Below are positions 27,001-41,359 of a DNA stretch of 64,000 bases, piece by piece. The position numbers and the translations under genes are program-made. The notes under the pieces are model-generated. The model was not told the DNA's origin. It worked only from the letters and a program-made list of their open reading frames with translations, and made no database searches. The stretch covers positions 23,036,757-23,100,756 of the forward strand of contig JACSVZ010000002.1 of NCBI GenBank assembly GCA_014706295.1, given 5' to 3'. Positions within the stretch are counted from its first letter, which is position 1, and each line of letters begins with the position of its first letter. The stretch is from Lycocorax pyrrhopterus obiensis (taxonomy: Eukaryota > Chordata > Aves > Passeriformes > Paradisaeidae).

Positions 27001-28494
27001 ATTTGTAAACTATAAATTGAAGAATTGCTGGCTGTATCTTGCATTTTGGATTAATCTCTGTTTTGTTGTATTTAGTGTGGTTTGCCTGTTTGAGCATGCG
27101 CTCTGCTGTTGTGATACACACGCTGTTCATTTTGGGATTCAAGCAATTTCCTGCAGTCAGGGCTCTCACTCTCTTGGAGCCATGTAGGAATTCCTGAAAA
27201 TAGCTGTGCTAGTGCGGAGCCTAATCATCCTGTGCATCTTATGTCTTTGCTATGTTAATTCTATGTGCACAGTGTGTTTTTGTAGTTTGTGATTTCAGAA
27301 GCAATTATGCAGGATAATTGTGGCTAGAACGAATTTTGTGGCTTGGTTGTGAATGCTCCTATGTACCTCTATAAATCTGCAAAAGAGAACTAAAGAATGC
27401 CTCCTGGTTTGGGAAATGTTGAACGGGGAGACCATTCTGCTATGTGGAAGGCAACTTTTGTCCAAAACTCTCACTTTGAAAACTGCCTGTATTTAGTTGG
27501 GCTGTTGTGTATGTGAGGCAGGTATTGCCAAGTCGCTTTTCAAGGAATGTTGGATGATTTTTACCAGATGTGTTCAGAAACCAGATGTGGAAGGCATAGT
27601 CTGTCTCTGAGTATTTGCTGGTTAATCAAGTGCATATTTTTGCATTTTTTATTCTGAGCATAATTCCAGAAGCTGAGTTGTGCAAGCACATCAGAGAAGC
27701 AACATGCCACTTGACTGAAACCATGCTGCTGAAGTGTAGAAATATAAGAGAAGAATTCAGAGAAAAGTGTTTCCATAGTAAAAGCTATAAATATTTATTT
27801 GTTAAAAATAACACTCATCTATACGTTGCAAGACTTCTTTTTTTTTTTTTCTGAAGAGATTTTATGCTATGTTTGCAGGAAATATAGGTGAATGGAGTGA
27901 ATATAGGAAACCAAGTGAAAACTTAGATTTGAATTTTCCATGAAGCTCTTTTCTAAAGTATCTGTATTTAATGGCTGTACATGTCCTTCATATGTGCTTC
28001 TTTTTGAGCTGGAAAGTATCATTCAGTACTCTGATATGCAATGCCTTTCAGCTTTATTTTCTAAACCTTTAAGCCATCTTAATCTAGAATCACTATAAAA
28101 TTATATTTGAAAGGCCATGTTTTAATATGAACAATGAGAGTTGAATGTGAGATTCTCCCTTCAGGTTCTTCTTCTTCTGTCTAGATATTATCTTTGTGGT
28201 GTTGATGGTGATACTGTCCTTACAAGTTTTAGAATTATATTAAAATTCAGGTAATTAATCTACCAAATGCAGGGTGTTAGAAAAAATACTAATTTGCATT
28301 TGTTGAATATTCATTTCAGTTATCAAAGCTGTTAAATAAAATGAGTGTAAAGGTACATGTGTGTGTTTGCACATGTGTGGCTGAAAAAAAAAATCTTACT
28401 TTCCATTTGTTCTGTCCACTCCTAAGTAGAGGGGTATTTATTGCTGCAGTCATACGGATATTAATACAGTTTTCTCCATCTGACTTTCTTTTAG

Positions 28495-28557
28495 CACACT
28501 GATTTATGTCAGTACATGGACAAACACCCTGGAGGGCTTCATCCAGAGAATGTGAAG
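28495..28557 (+). CDS. CDK14: CDK14 coding exon: helix D region
   Basis: This 63-bp internal exon encodes exactly 21 residues. It is flanked by acceptor CTTTCTTTTAG and donor GTAAGA (28558-28563). Both ends are in phase 0. The translation begins HTDLCQYMDKHPGG and ends HPENVK, covering the start of the C-lobe after the hinge (alpha-D and the following loop; about residues 214-234 by human numbering). TDLCQYM is the CDK14 version of the DLxxYM-type sequence in CDKs. Human CDK14, as I recall it, has HPDNVK, so the Glu here would be a conservative difference. The exon is symmetric, so skipping it would keep the frame while removing 21 residues from the kinase core. Confidence 0.96.
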
Positions 28558-30479
28558 GTAAGAGTCAAAAAGAGCACACATTCAAGGCAAATGCAGTAGC
28601 AGTAACTTTGCAAAAAATGTCATGTCAGTTGTTTCACAGAAACGGATTGCTAGCTAAAGGGAAAATGACTGGCATGTGAACTGTATTTTTAAATATTTGT
28701 TTTCTTTAAATATAATTACAAATTCAAATATTTGAGTATTTGAGCATTCTCACAATAGAACTTCTGAAGTTTGTAAAATTGACTCAGAGACAAAATATAT
28801 TAGTGAATGCCATTAACAGTGTTGGTAATCCCTCCCCTCCATTTGAACATTTGCTCTTAAGACAATACTGCCCTAAAACCCCAGGGTAAACACGCTTTAG
28901 GCTGTCAGTGCTAGATCTGCAGTTAGGTAAGTCAGTGTGGGCTCACCAAGTTTAAGGGAACTGTAATTAATTGTATTAGCTGAATGTACTGCTTTTTGTA
29001 TGAACATATAAAATCTTCCCTAATCTTTTTGCTCACTTGCGTGGATGAGATCAGCATTTTCATAGCCGATCTCCCTTTGGAAATTTTTTTTCCTTCTAAG
29101 GTAGATACTGAGAATCATCACGCAAGAAAGAGAGAGTTTATTAGCAGGATTTAATGGAAAGATAGATGAGTAGAGACTTGATCCAGTTACTATTTGGGAA
29201 GTCAGCCAAATGATTTTAGCATCAAATGGAAGCCAACCAGACATGCAGAATGTGTTGTGTGTGTATAGATAACTCAGATGATATTTGTTACACTTGTCTT
29301 GCACTTTGACATCATTCCCATTGTTTTACTTTGGAAGTGTTTAAGTCTTCACTTGTCATACTGAGAACTTTATTCCAGTATTTAACTTATTGAAATGCAG
29401 AAGTTCATGAAAACTCTGTCTCTTTTCTGGAAAAGTCAGAAGGCCTGTTTGGTTTTAAAAAAATAATTATTTTAAGAAGAGGAAGTACTTTTTTCTTCTG
29501 CAGTAGCTGATCATTGTTGCACATCATGTAGCTTCATTAATTTTCTGTGTTCTTTGAATGAAAAGTGGCATATACAACACATGAATTTAGATTAGAATTA
29601 CTGCCATCTACAAAACCAAGGAAAATTCCTCCTTAGTGCATATATTTGGCCAAAATTAAAAAAAAATTTAAAAAGTTCTTTTTGAAAATACATGGTGTGT
29701 ATGCTGCAAGATAGGATCCTTGTAATGTCTGTCACTCAGACATTTCACTAGCATAGACAGGGAAAGCCTGTGGGTCTCCACCATTACCAGCTTCACAGGG
29801 CTCCATGAGTGTGGCAGTAAAGGGGGTGAGGTAGGACCTGCTTTTCAACCCCTAAAACTTCTAGGCTTTCTTCACTGCTCAGTTTCCTAAGCAGAGTTTC
29901 AGGTGTTGAATGTGCTTGTTAAAGCAAGGGGGTTATGTTTCATTCCCCTGTGTGGATATTTTTATGTTTATTTCTCTGAGTTTTGGGATAAATGAAGAGT
30001 GGCTTTGAAAGTTCTTTGTGCTTCTTCAGATTTGTGAGTCTTACTCTAAGGCTGCAGTGCTGTGTGGCTCAAGCTCTGATATGCAGTAGTCGTGGCTGTA
30101 ATTGTTCCCTGCTAAAAAAGATGTCATAGTTCACATAATTGTACTTTTATTTCATCATATCAGGGCCCAGTGAGCTTGTCTTTGAGCAGGATGGATATAG
30201 ACAGATAGGTGGGCTTGCTAGTGCGTCATTCCTCTGAATTCTGAGACACCTGTCTTTTGAAACAGGAGCCTCAGAGGGAACTGTGGCAGCAGCATTTCCC
30301 TTTCAGGTTTTGCTGCATGTATTCCTGTGGCTATCTGTACCATCTAACAGTGCTCAGCAACATCTTTTAAGCTTATAGCACATCAGAAATATTTCTTTGA
30401 GTAGCTAAGTGTAGAATCCTGATGTACTGCTGGTTCAAATTTTTTAAAGTCCCAATGGATTATTAATAAAAGTAAATTC

Positions 30480-30496
30480 GGGGGGGGAGGGAGGGG
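30480..30496. repeat. G-run cluster, possible G-quadruplex
   Basis: Eight G, then A, three G, A and four G on the + strand. Splitting the 8-G run allows four G-tracts with one-base loops, the minimum for a predicted G-quadruplex in the nascent RNA. It may simply be a purine-rich simple repeat. Confidence 0.6.
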
Positions 30497-30639
30497 TATG
30501 AAAAAAATTTGGAAGTTGGAGCAGATTAAACTTCAGTCCACGGATGAAACATGAGCAATCCCGTTGAACAATCAACTTTTTTTTTCTCTTAAATAATATT
30601 GATGAAAATGAGTTATGTATATTTAGTAGACTCTCTTGC

Positions 30640-31230
30640 CAGGCCGGCAGCAAAGGCTAGCCTTAATCACACAGTAATTATTAAAACCAGGCATGACAAT
30701 TCGAGGTCCTACCATTTTAGTGAATGAATCAGCCTGCTTGGGATTTTCAGTGCGATACCTGCTCTCAAAGCTGAGTTAAAAATAGCCCAAGAGAGTGATT
30801 TCTTTAGCTGGGAGGACAGAAACCTAGTCACATAGGCTAAAAATTCCCAGACCTTCACCAGCATGCCAAACGAAAAGCTTGTGCTGCTCTTTTGTTTCAG
30901 AGGAAGTAAGATGGTTGCTTCATAACCATTTCATTTTAATGCTTTGTTGTGCTGGACTCAGTTTGTTGACTTATGCAGTTAGGGGTCTGAGACTTTGCCA
31001 CCTGTTTGGTTTTAGCTTCTGGACAAAGTTGTCTGTTTGGATCCACAGCTGATTTCTAAGGGTTAAGCTGAGCCATATTAATTAGCCTTCTTTCCCTGCC
31101 AGCCCCTCCTTCAGTAATTTCGCTTTTAGTCAAACTTTTGGACAATGTTTGTTCAGAATCAGTGGTTATGTGATCCCTAAATCCACTTTAAAAGCTTCCA
31201 GTTGAGCAATTATATTCCAGTAGCAATAAA
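30640..31230. promoter_or_regulatory. Candidate conserved noncoding block
   Basis: This block has dense, non-repetitive sequence with short motifs common in vertebrate conserved elements: GGCCGGCAGC near 30642, CAGTAATTATTAAAA near 30671, TGAATGAATCAGCCTG near 30722 and ATATTAATTAGCC near 31074. There is no open frame of note and no repeat signature. It differs in texture from the low-complexity A/T tracts on either side. The call is an inference only. Confidence 0.25.
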
Positions 31231-34200
31231 TTAGTCTCGGCTCTCTGGGGCTAACCTGTGGGATTAAGCCATTGATGCTCTCCCAGTATGACAAAAGACC
31301 CCCTGCCATTTAATTTTGTTCTTGAGGAAAGTATTGCCTATTGATGGATATTCCTTTCTGGCTTGTTGCCAGTTATTATAAATACAAACCCACATAATCA
31401 GACATCTTTCTTTTTCCAAAGAATTTGTACAGTAGTTCCTGTAAAACAGTATTTTATAGGAAGGCAGAAGCAAAATCATTATTTACTTACATCTTGGTTT
31501 CTATAGGATATCTTCAACCTAATTATATTTCTGAGTTTTCTCCATATTTGCAAGCTAAAGACAATGCTTGTTCCCTCAGGCTTACTTTTAAATGAAGAAT
31601 TGTAAATAGAATAAAAATCCAAATTACTTTGATGGACACACATATTGCTGTCCCCTCAGGTGTTGTGTTTGACATTGCCTTTCTTTGTGGTTTTAAATAG
31701 GCTATTTGCTGTCACTTAACTATTTTAAATAAAGACTAAGCAGGATATTATAAGATGTGGCAGTATAAAGAAGAATGTCTCAGCTGGCAGTTGTAGAAGT
31801 CAGGGGACAGTATGCTTAGGCGAATAAAACAATATTGCTTCCCAAAGTATTAGGTTTAGCACTTTTATTGGTATGTATTTATAATTTTATGTATTGACAC
31901 ATAATGATTTCTGGATTTTATTATTCATGGATGGAGGCACAAGTCTTACAAATAACATCAGGCTTTAAATTCCCTTCAAGGAATTTGTGTGTGAAGCTAT
32001 GTTGTTTTAAAAATGCCTATGCCTGATAATGTTAAGCCAGTTATCCTGATGACATAAACGTGGCTAGGTACCTGAAACATCTTCATCAGCTGGAAAGGAA
32101 AGTGGCATAAAGCAGTTATTTCAGTCCATATATTCTGAAAAATACATTAGCTCCAAATACACAATTATTTACACCTTTGGTAGCTAACAAACTTGCATGC
32201 CTACTGTTCATTTATAACTGTATATTAATATACTGTGTATGGTGTTATAGTTAGAGATGTTGAGGAAAAAAATAATCAGTTAATAAGTCCCTGTGTAGTA
32301 GGCATGGCCTCATCTTCTCTTGTCTGGTTTTAAAGATGTCTTTCTCAGTTTTTCCACAACTGAAGCCAAGCAATAAATCTTAAATACATGGCCCCACATA
32401 TAATTATGTTTCTGCTGGAAGCTACTGCTGCAGCCTTGTCCATGACTGGAAATAGGAATTGATTTATATGTCTACCATGTGGGGCTTGCCAAGATGCAAA
32501 ATGTGCTGTGGCAAACTGAGGTACAAGATTTGCTCCTGACTCTCCCCGTGCTGTTCCTCCTGGCCCAGACTGAAATCTGTACTCCTGGCTTCCTTCCCTA
32601 CAGCTGTTGCAGCCTTTAGAGATAGTCCATGCTCAATTGGAACATCTGGATTGCTTCCTACAGCAGGAACTCTAATGGGTCAGAACAACTAGCTGACCCT
32701 ACCAGTGATATTTTATTTTTTTTTTTTTGTTGTGATCTTCATTCTGATTTATGTCCCTTTCGGTCTGGTACAGGGCTATTTCCACCAGTCTTTTGTCTTA
32801 CCTTCTTGGTTCTCCTGAGCCTTTGTTCGCAGCTGTCCATGAATGGCTCTGGTTTTGTAAATTCATAATTTAATTATTAGGTATCTTTATATTTGTGCAT
32901 TTCATCATGTCCTGTGACAATGTAACTGTTTTTAGCTTCTTCTAATCTTTGAAGCATCACCTTTATTTTAACTGTCTTTTACTCCATATTATTACATTCC
33001 CAGTAATGCGCATAAATTCATCTTTATGCTTTGATGCATTTATTTTATAGTTGAGTTTGTTTACTGTAACTCCTATTACTGGTAGAATAAGTGGAGCAAA
33101 GGCTTGCATCTGTCATGCCTGCATTGCTTGTTTGCATCCCTGACTTAAAAATAAATCTATTAATGAAAGCTGATTTGCTTCTCAATTAGTGATGCTGCCT
33201 TGAGATAGCTGTAGTCTTTTGAGAAAAGCATCCTGAATTTTTTTCTCTCTGCCTTTTTTCTTCTGCTTGCAGTGTTAGAGATAATATCGATTTGTGTGAG
33301 CATTTGACAGGAAAAATCCCATCTTTGGCAATATAAAAAGGCACTTGCCTCTGACCCACTGTTCCTTAATCCACGCAACACCAGCCTGAATGACAACGGG
33401 TTGTCAACCAGAAAAAAGCTGTCCCTGTCTCTTAATCACTCTCAAAATCTTTTACTTCAGGCAACTTGGAAGCCTCCTGTAGTCTGCTGTGACCAGAGGG
33501 GGAAGGAACTTCCAGTTTGTTCTTATTCTATCTAATATTGCTGCACTGATTTGTTCTTCTCCCTGGGCACCTTTTCTCTTCCTAGGGCCAAAAAGTGATA
33601 AGAAGAAATAGGCAGACCCTCTTGTTGAGCTCTGCGTGCAGGGAACAAGAATATTTAGCCTTCTCCCAGGAGCCTTCAAGACTTCAGCTCTTACCCATCT
33701 CAATTTTGAGCCTTCCTTTCTCCTAGGAAGCAGGGCACAGCAGTCTTTTGTGCATAACGGATGGATATTTTTGAAGCAAAACCTCAACTAACCGAGCCCT
33801 ACCCCCGCCACAACCTTTTGAAATGTATTTTATCACTGTAATATTGAGTCAGGGTATATGGCAAAATGTGGATTGGAATTTGGGTACTGAGTTTCCTAGG
33901 GCAGCCCAATAACCTCTGTAAAAAATGCTTATGTTTCAGCAAAAAAATATAATTAGTTTCTCTTAAAACTTTAAAAAAATATTTTAAAAGGAATGTAATA
34001 GATACTAGTGAGACAATGGGATGCTGCAACATTTTTCTGTGCTAAATGCTCAAGAAGAAGTCAGTCAACTTTGTAGCAACTATACAGTTAAAAAACCCCC
34101 AGATATGATAAAAATACTGGATTTATTAAACCAAAGGTTTAATGCTGGTCTCCACCACATTGGATTGAAAATATTGAAATACACTGATTGTTATCTGATA

Positions 34201-37200
34201 TTATCTGAAATCTCTGGCACTTAGTTATTTATGGTATTCCTGTATTCTTCTCTGTACTGCAACACTGTGAACATTGTCCTTAACTAATGGTTGCAGTTTT
34301 TAAAGTGGAATCTGGTTTTGTGAGATGAGTACTTTTGGTGTTTAATCACTAATGTGAGAACTAATAATCTGAGTCAAAGCCATAGGGTAGTTGTCATCTG
34401 ATTTCTTCTGTAAACATTAATATTTATCACTGAACTGATTACAGCTTTCGGATGATCTGAAGCACAAAGGGGTGGGAAGCATTCAGAACATGCAAGGATT
34501 AGGCAGCTCCTGTGTCCTATCCATATGAGGCTTACTGCACTCAAGTGAAGCTGCTTGAACTTTGGCAGTAGCAGAGCATTGCATACTGGCTCTTGCTGAG
34601 CAGTAGCTACATTTATTAGTAGTAAGATACAAACCCATGTGCTTGTTAGAAAAGCATAGTATCTGAAAAGTAGGATAAAAATGCTTTGGGTTTTAGGTTG
34701 CAGTTGTGTTAACAATGTAGGCTTCCCTAGCATGTTTCTGTTTTCTTTCCATTGCATGATTGCATCAACATCTGTGGCGTGGACAGGAGGTTTTTGTTCC
34801 CCCTTTTTCTGTGGGGACACATATGTTGGATACAGGGCCGGTCCTGCATCCCCGTGTGACAAATACGTGTTCTATGATGTAGGGAGGCTGTGGTCTGTGA
34901 GCACCTGTGTGTAACTAGAGGTGCCCAACCAGGAGGCTGAGTGCCATGGACTTAGGTGCACAGGAAGTGGGCAGTTGAAATGTGGTAATAGATCCAGCTG
35001 TGATGAATTTTCATGTCATTGCCTCACTGGGATTTGCAGAAAACAGTCTTTGAGGTGAAAACCTGCTGTGGTGGTCCTTTTAATTTTATCCGTTGTTACT
35101 GGAAGCAAATCTAACTAATGTCATGCTTTTGAAATCTCTCTCCTAATCACTAAAATTGGTCATGCTGCTGATGTGAAGTTGAATTAAAAGTGTATTTCAG
35201 CAGATATGTTAAGTAAGAAGCGATGCTGTTTAACGTGGTTGAGAAGTTGCTATTTTTCATTCCTCATTCAGTGAACAAGCAGGTGTGCAGCAGACAGAAT
35301 AATGTTATGCCAAATTAAGGTCGTCTTTTACACATGGCATTGAGAATTGATTATTTAAATTAGACTTTTTAGTTATCAGGCATTAAATATGGTATCAGCA
35401 TTTCACTCTACTTCATGTCAGTCTTGTCACTTAATGATTTGATAATATGCACAACTGTGAACAGTTAATGCAGAATCTTCATTAGTGTGTTAAAATTCAT
35501 GCTAGAAGAATGTCACTTTCATAAGTGCACTTGTAATTTATTGTCTGTATGATCTTCATGATTCACATAGGGCAAGAAAACATATATATTGTAGGGAGAA
35601 AGAGAACACTTCAAAATTTTTAAAATCAGTGAGGCAACAATTGCTACTCCGACCTAGTTCTGCCTGGAAGTGAGTTGATGAAAGGTAAAAAAGCAGATTC
35701 AATTATACTGAATTTATTTTTACTTTTGCCATTCAGAAGAAAAAAACCTGAGTCTTCCACTTACTGAACATTAGCAGATGACTATAACTGATCATAAGGG
35801 AGTGTCTTTATACTCAGTTAATTAAGCACACCTTCCTCATTGCAAATGACTGTAGTAGTACCCAGAGGGGACAAAAAATGATTAAAAGAGCATCAAAGAG
35901 AATAGAACTTAGCAAATTAACACATTCCAATCTCTTTCCTTTGCAGTTCTGCTGCAAATAAGTGGAAAAATCTGTATATATATTGTTTTAAGCGATGACG
36001 CGATGCACATTCCCGGTGGCTGTATCATACGTATTTCTGTGTGACATTGCCTTTGGTAAGATGCTTGTGTAAGGAATGCAGGAGCAGGTTAGAAGCCTTT
36101 ATAAATACATTTTGGAGTGAATTATTTTAAAATTCCTTTGGAGAGAACTCACTTGATTCCAGGGAAGTCAGATAGGAGAAGCCTTTTAGGGAGATAAAAC
36201 TTATTATTATGATGCTGAAAATCCTGCAGATTCAAATAGCTAATAGGTTTTTATTCAGATTTTACTTATTCATAGGGATGCAAATTTGTCTCAAGTCAAT
36301 ACTTTGTTCCTGGAACTTCTTCTTCTGACAATTTAAGCAACAGAGCCTACAAAGCTATGACCTAAAAAGTACAGTATTTCCCCAGAACATAGTTAGAAGT
36401 GAAAAGTTGGATTTTATCTCATGGTTATTATCCTGGTTGAGAAGAGGGAAATGAATAGCAAACCAAGAGTGATAAAAAAGATTGTGCTTGATGAGCTTTT
36501 GACATGCTAGCAGAAGTCACAGAGGGACATTTCTCATTGCTTCTGTGATAGTACATATTGCCAGGTAGTTTTTTCTTATGTTAATGTTTTAAAACAGGTA
36601 GTTCTAAAACTCCCAAACAGTCTAGTGAACCCAAATGGAACTGAGTAATGTGTTTGGTTGCTTTTATTTCCAAAGCTGTGAGATGGCACTGTAGTGATTT
36701 TTTACCTCCTTTTGCCTTTTTCAAACTGCCAGTAATTTACAGAAGCCTATACTGTCCTCTGGATGGTAGGGAGAATTTCACTGGTTGCAAACATGAGATG
36801 GGATGTCCCAAGTTTGGTTTCTTCCTCTGGTATTTTTAGATTTGGTGGCCTATTAAGACTGAATATGATTTGATTGATGCTGAATACACACTTGGAAATT
36901 CAGATGATTGCATGATATCCAGACAGTGTGCTTTGATACGTAGAGCAAGCAGGAGCATTTGTGTAATCAGTGATGGGTGATAATAAAGCTTGTGTGGTAT
37001 TGTGTATTATTTTTCGAAAGTAACTAATAGAGCAGTATGAGCTTGCTAAAGGAAAGACACATTAATTCAGGCTTGCTTTCAGCTTTCTTCTGAAATAATG
37101 TTAACTCCTTGTCCAGATTATCTCAGCCTTTTTTGCAGTCTTTTGCTGCCAAGAGAGCAGAACCAAGAGATTTGTGCATCTTCTGTAAACTAAAAAGTTC

Positions 37201-40200
37201 TTTGTAGCTTTCTAGCTTTGTGTAGCTTTTCTACTTCTGTATCTAGGGCCAAGTCCTCTGTTCCCACAATACAACATGAATTAAGGGAGCGAAACGCAGA
37301 AAATAGTTTAGAAATCCCTCTGTGCCATCACGGAAAGACTTAAAAAAGCCCCCCACAGGCATCATTTTTCTGTCCTCTTGGCAAGCATCCTTTCTGTCAT
37401 TGGGGTCCTCAGTGTCTCAGCAGAGACTGTGGAAACGGTACATTTTCTGGAGAGTCTCCCCAGGCATGTTGTGAATTTCTGCTTTACACTTCCCCCAGTA
37501 TCCTTTGCCAGAAACTCTCTACCATCTGTGGGAATGGAGGGCAACTGTATGGAGTCATCTGAGTACTTCACACACATGACTTGTACGTGAGTGTTCCCCT
37601 TTATCGTTAGACTGGAAAGAGCTTTCTGCACCTGTCAGACAATGTTAGCTGCTCTCAGTCCCACCCTTTAGATGTGTTTTGCATGGCTTGCATCAGTGTC
37701 TAACTTACAAGCTTGTTCAGAGGCCAGCAGATAGTAAAGCATTCTGCAGCACATGGGCCACCAGGCAGCCACTGGATTGCCTGCATGTAAGGCTCGAGGT
37801 TGTACACTCACCCAGACTCATGAAAACACCAGGAAAGCTCGGCTGTTCATCCAGACAGCTACAAGTCGCTCAGAAAATGTAGTATTTTAAAACCTACTAC
37901 GGGCATTTGGTCAAATGTTGCATATAGTTCAAATGGCTATCCAGGCATTACACTTCAAGGACTATTTAGGTGATAACTCACCCCTTTGCAGAGTTGAGGG
38001 CTTTCTCTTGTAAGTTTTAAGAACTGCTAATGTTCTTTTAATATCACAGTCCATAAACCCTGAATTAGCTTTGACCTGCATGCATTTTTCTCGCTGACAA
38101 TGAAAAGTCTTCATTAAAATATGTTGCTCGTTAAAGTGAGAGCTGCATAACAGTCAGGGGAAAAAAGGTATTTTTTAATGGCTATAATAAATAAGCAAGA
38201 CTTGAAGCCACAAGTGTTAGGTTTTTTTGTCTGAACATAAAGTCTTGAGCTTCCTAATGTTAAGCTTTGCTGAAAACCTGACTCCTAGGGACAAATCCCT
38301 GTCCTGTTTTCTGTCTTTTTCAACTCTCACCACAATGACCTTTGATATTTTGTGAGCCTATTTTATTACCAAAGACTTTGTTCTTACTAATAAGCTAGAA
38401 ACTGTACACATATGATTTCTTAGTTAATAATGCCTTAGTTTGTTTATTGCAGGTTATTCAGTACCTATACAGCCTTGTGTATGACCATGCAAATATTAAA
38501 ATTACCAACATAAAAGATGAAGAGCTACAACTCTGTGTTGTTTTTACCATCATAACCAACCTGTTGAAATACATATTGAATTTGCCACTGACTCCTTTTA
38601 GAGTTGTCCTCTGGTCTGCAGGGCTGCCATCCTGGGGCCTTGGGAAATGGCAGTTCAGTTGCTTGTTCAAAACCCCCGTAAAAGCCCCAGGCCGAGCTTT
38701 CATGGTGATTGGAATTGAGTGAGGTGGAGGAAGGAGCAAGTGAGATGAAAGTGTGACCGTGAGAGGCGGTATGTTGATTTCAGATTGGGTATATGGGTAA
38801 GGATTGATGGTACCTCACCTAGGATTCATTTTTGTCCTTGTGAAGGTAATGCAGATAGTCTGGAAAGAGAACGAGTTTCTTGGAGAAAGCTTTACTCAAG
38901 ATCAGGAGAGGGAACTTGACTGTGAGAGGGCAGAAGTGCTTTGTGAGAAATCAGAAATAGTTTTTTCCAATTCATCTTTTCTTTATGTGGAGTGGGGAAC
39001 CATTGGATATGGAGAGGCCTCCCTTGGTGTTTTCTCATCCCAACCAATCACACAGGGCCTGTGGTTTGCAGAATGCTTTGCTGCCAGACGTTAGGCTTGT
39101 GTTCATGTAGATCTTTTCACATTTAATATTGTCAAATAAAAACAAAGGGGAAGAGAAAAAGAGAAAGCAGCAAAACAATATCTGAGTTCACCCTGTAATG
39201 AATTCAGAAAGGTTTTCTTTCCCCCTTCTCTTCCTCCAAGGAGGTGTGAGTGAATTAATTAACTTTTGTGGAAGTACTTAATGAGTACAGCATGTCTACA
39301 AGTGTGGAATAAAACTACATTCCAAAGCTGTCCTCAGGAGCAGATGTTTATTCTGTTTAGCTGTGAAGTTGTTGGGCATTTTTTTTAGCACATCATGTCA
39401 AATCACTTGACTCTTTGCACTAAAGCCAAATGAAAGACATTAATAAATATATTTTGAGTTATTACAAAGATTACAGTACTGTAAGCTACCATAATTGAAA
39501 TTTCTTTGCGTATTTAAAAATAATGTTTGAAGTTAAATGCCATTGATTTAGCCTTGCAAACTGGTTATTTTGCCCATCTTTTTATTTTAAAAAATATATT
39601 ATTTTGAAGTAATTTAATAGAATTTAATTGATATTTTCAGGCTGTAATGAAAGCCATTTCTGCTTCTTGCTCTTATTAAAATAGTTTTTATGTTCCATGA
39701 GTTCCACTTTAACCACAATTCAGAAAGGAATGTGCATGTTACTTATGACTTTCCTGCTATTCTTTGTTTCTGTATTTTGCTCTTAGGTTTCCTCAGCACA
39801 TTGTTAGACCCAGCCCTGGCAAGAAGGTGATTGATATGGCTCTTTGTGCCCTGGCTAAATAGCTAAACACAGAGTGTATTGTGTCTGCACTCAGGGAAGA
39901 AATGAAATGCAATTAAATTCATTTCAACTTCAGTAACATGACATTTCTGTTTCTTTCATGTCAGCCTTTATGCTCTTCTATAATCAGATTTTGTAACCCT
40001 TTTTATAGTGTCTCTTCACTTCAGTAATCACTAAATAGGATACTTGTGTTGCAAGTTAATTAGACATTCTCATGTGCCTGACTTTTCCCAAATCTTTGGT
40101 GTGGTTTCCACATCTTCCTAGAGAGCACGTTTCACTGAGCTGTGAGGCACGAAGTCCGTATCTGCTCTTGAATCCTCCATGTTTAGCTTTGGAAGGGACT

Positions 40201-41053
40201 TTTGTGTTCCCGTTTAGAAACAGAAGTATTTCTTAAAATATTTCAGGCAACAGGAAGGGTCTCTGCATTAGGATAGGTTCTTCATAACTGCAAAGAAAAC
40301 TCCTGGGAGTTCATTCACCCTTTGTACTGACAAAACCCATGAAGGTTATCACAGCCTTTCACAGCAAGTGTCTGTAAGGATGCAGGAGAACGATGCATGG
40401 GGGAGATGAAAAGGGGAGGACAAAAGATCTTCTTCATGCAGCTCTTTGTTCATGATTGTAAATTACAAAATACACAATAGTAATGCTTAGTTTTAGGGGT
40501 AAGAATTTATAGAGTTCAGGGAAGAACTAAGAAACCAGGAGAGGGTGAGTTAGGTTTCTGTCTAAAATTTACCTTAAAGACTGTTACAAGTAAGTTTCAA
40601 AAGTCATCTTTAGGTTCAGTGAGAGTTATTATTTCCTCATGAAAAATACATAAGAAGCTCTCATTAAAATAAACTTCAAAGGATAAAATCTATTGTACTT
40701 GCAGATTTCCTTGGGTACACACGCATTATTGTTATACTATAATTTCTTCTTTGTTTTAGCTTCGGTGTCCCATCCCCCAGCCTTATCTCCCCATCCCTAT
40801 CCACCCTGTACTGCTGTTTCCTATAATTAGTGAAGATACACATCTGTCTTCAGGCTACCACCTAATCTCTAAGGCCATATGGGTAAATGGAATATAATTA
40901 TAATTTGGTAGAAACCAAGCCTTCTGCACATGGTTGTATTGCTCTCATTCTTTTTAAAGCAGGCAAATTGAATCTATGATATAGTAGGGCTTGGAGGCTG
41001 GGTTTAGTCCTTCCAAAGTAAGTATTTTTCAGATGGAAATTTCATTGTGTTGA

Positions 41054-41359
<306 letters not shown>

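Larger units (their letters stand above)
12406..28494 (+). other. CDK14: CDK14 intron, 16.1 kb, phase 0
   Basis: GT-AG intron between donor GTGAGT and acceptor TTCTTTTAG. It holds no recognisable exon. The identifiable contents are a 40-bp tandem duplication (13765-13843), a hairpin (16588-16618), a CR1 3' end (17701-17813), T/G-rich simple repeats (18961-19005, 20156-20187), a G+C-richer block with homeodomain-type sites (about 21370-21735), a poly(T) run (22396-22413), a (GT)n run (24044-24060) and an A/T-rich imperfect repeat near 24681-24720. The remaining stretches look like unique intronic DNA. Confidence 0.9.

Noticed and set aside
34374..34862. 162-codon open frame on the minus strand
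   Set aside because: No recognisable motif, an overlapping open frame on the + strand, and a position inside a CDK14 intron. Most likely chance. Transcript evidence or conservation would be needed to revive it.
38804..39094. 96-codon + strand open frame with an acidic middle
   Set aside because: No similarity to any CDK14 segment or other family that I recognise, and no flanking splice signals consistent with the frame of the neighbouring exons.
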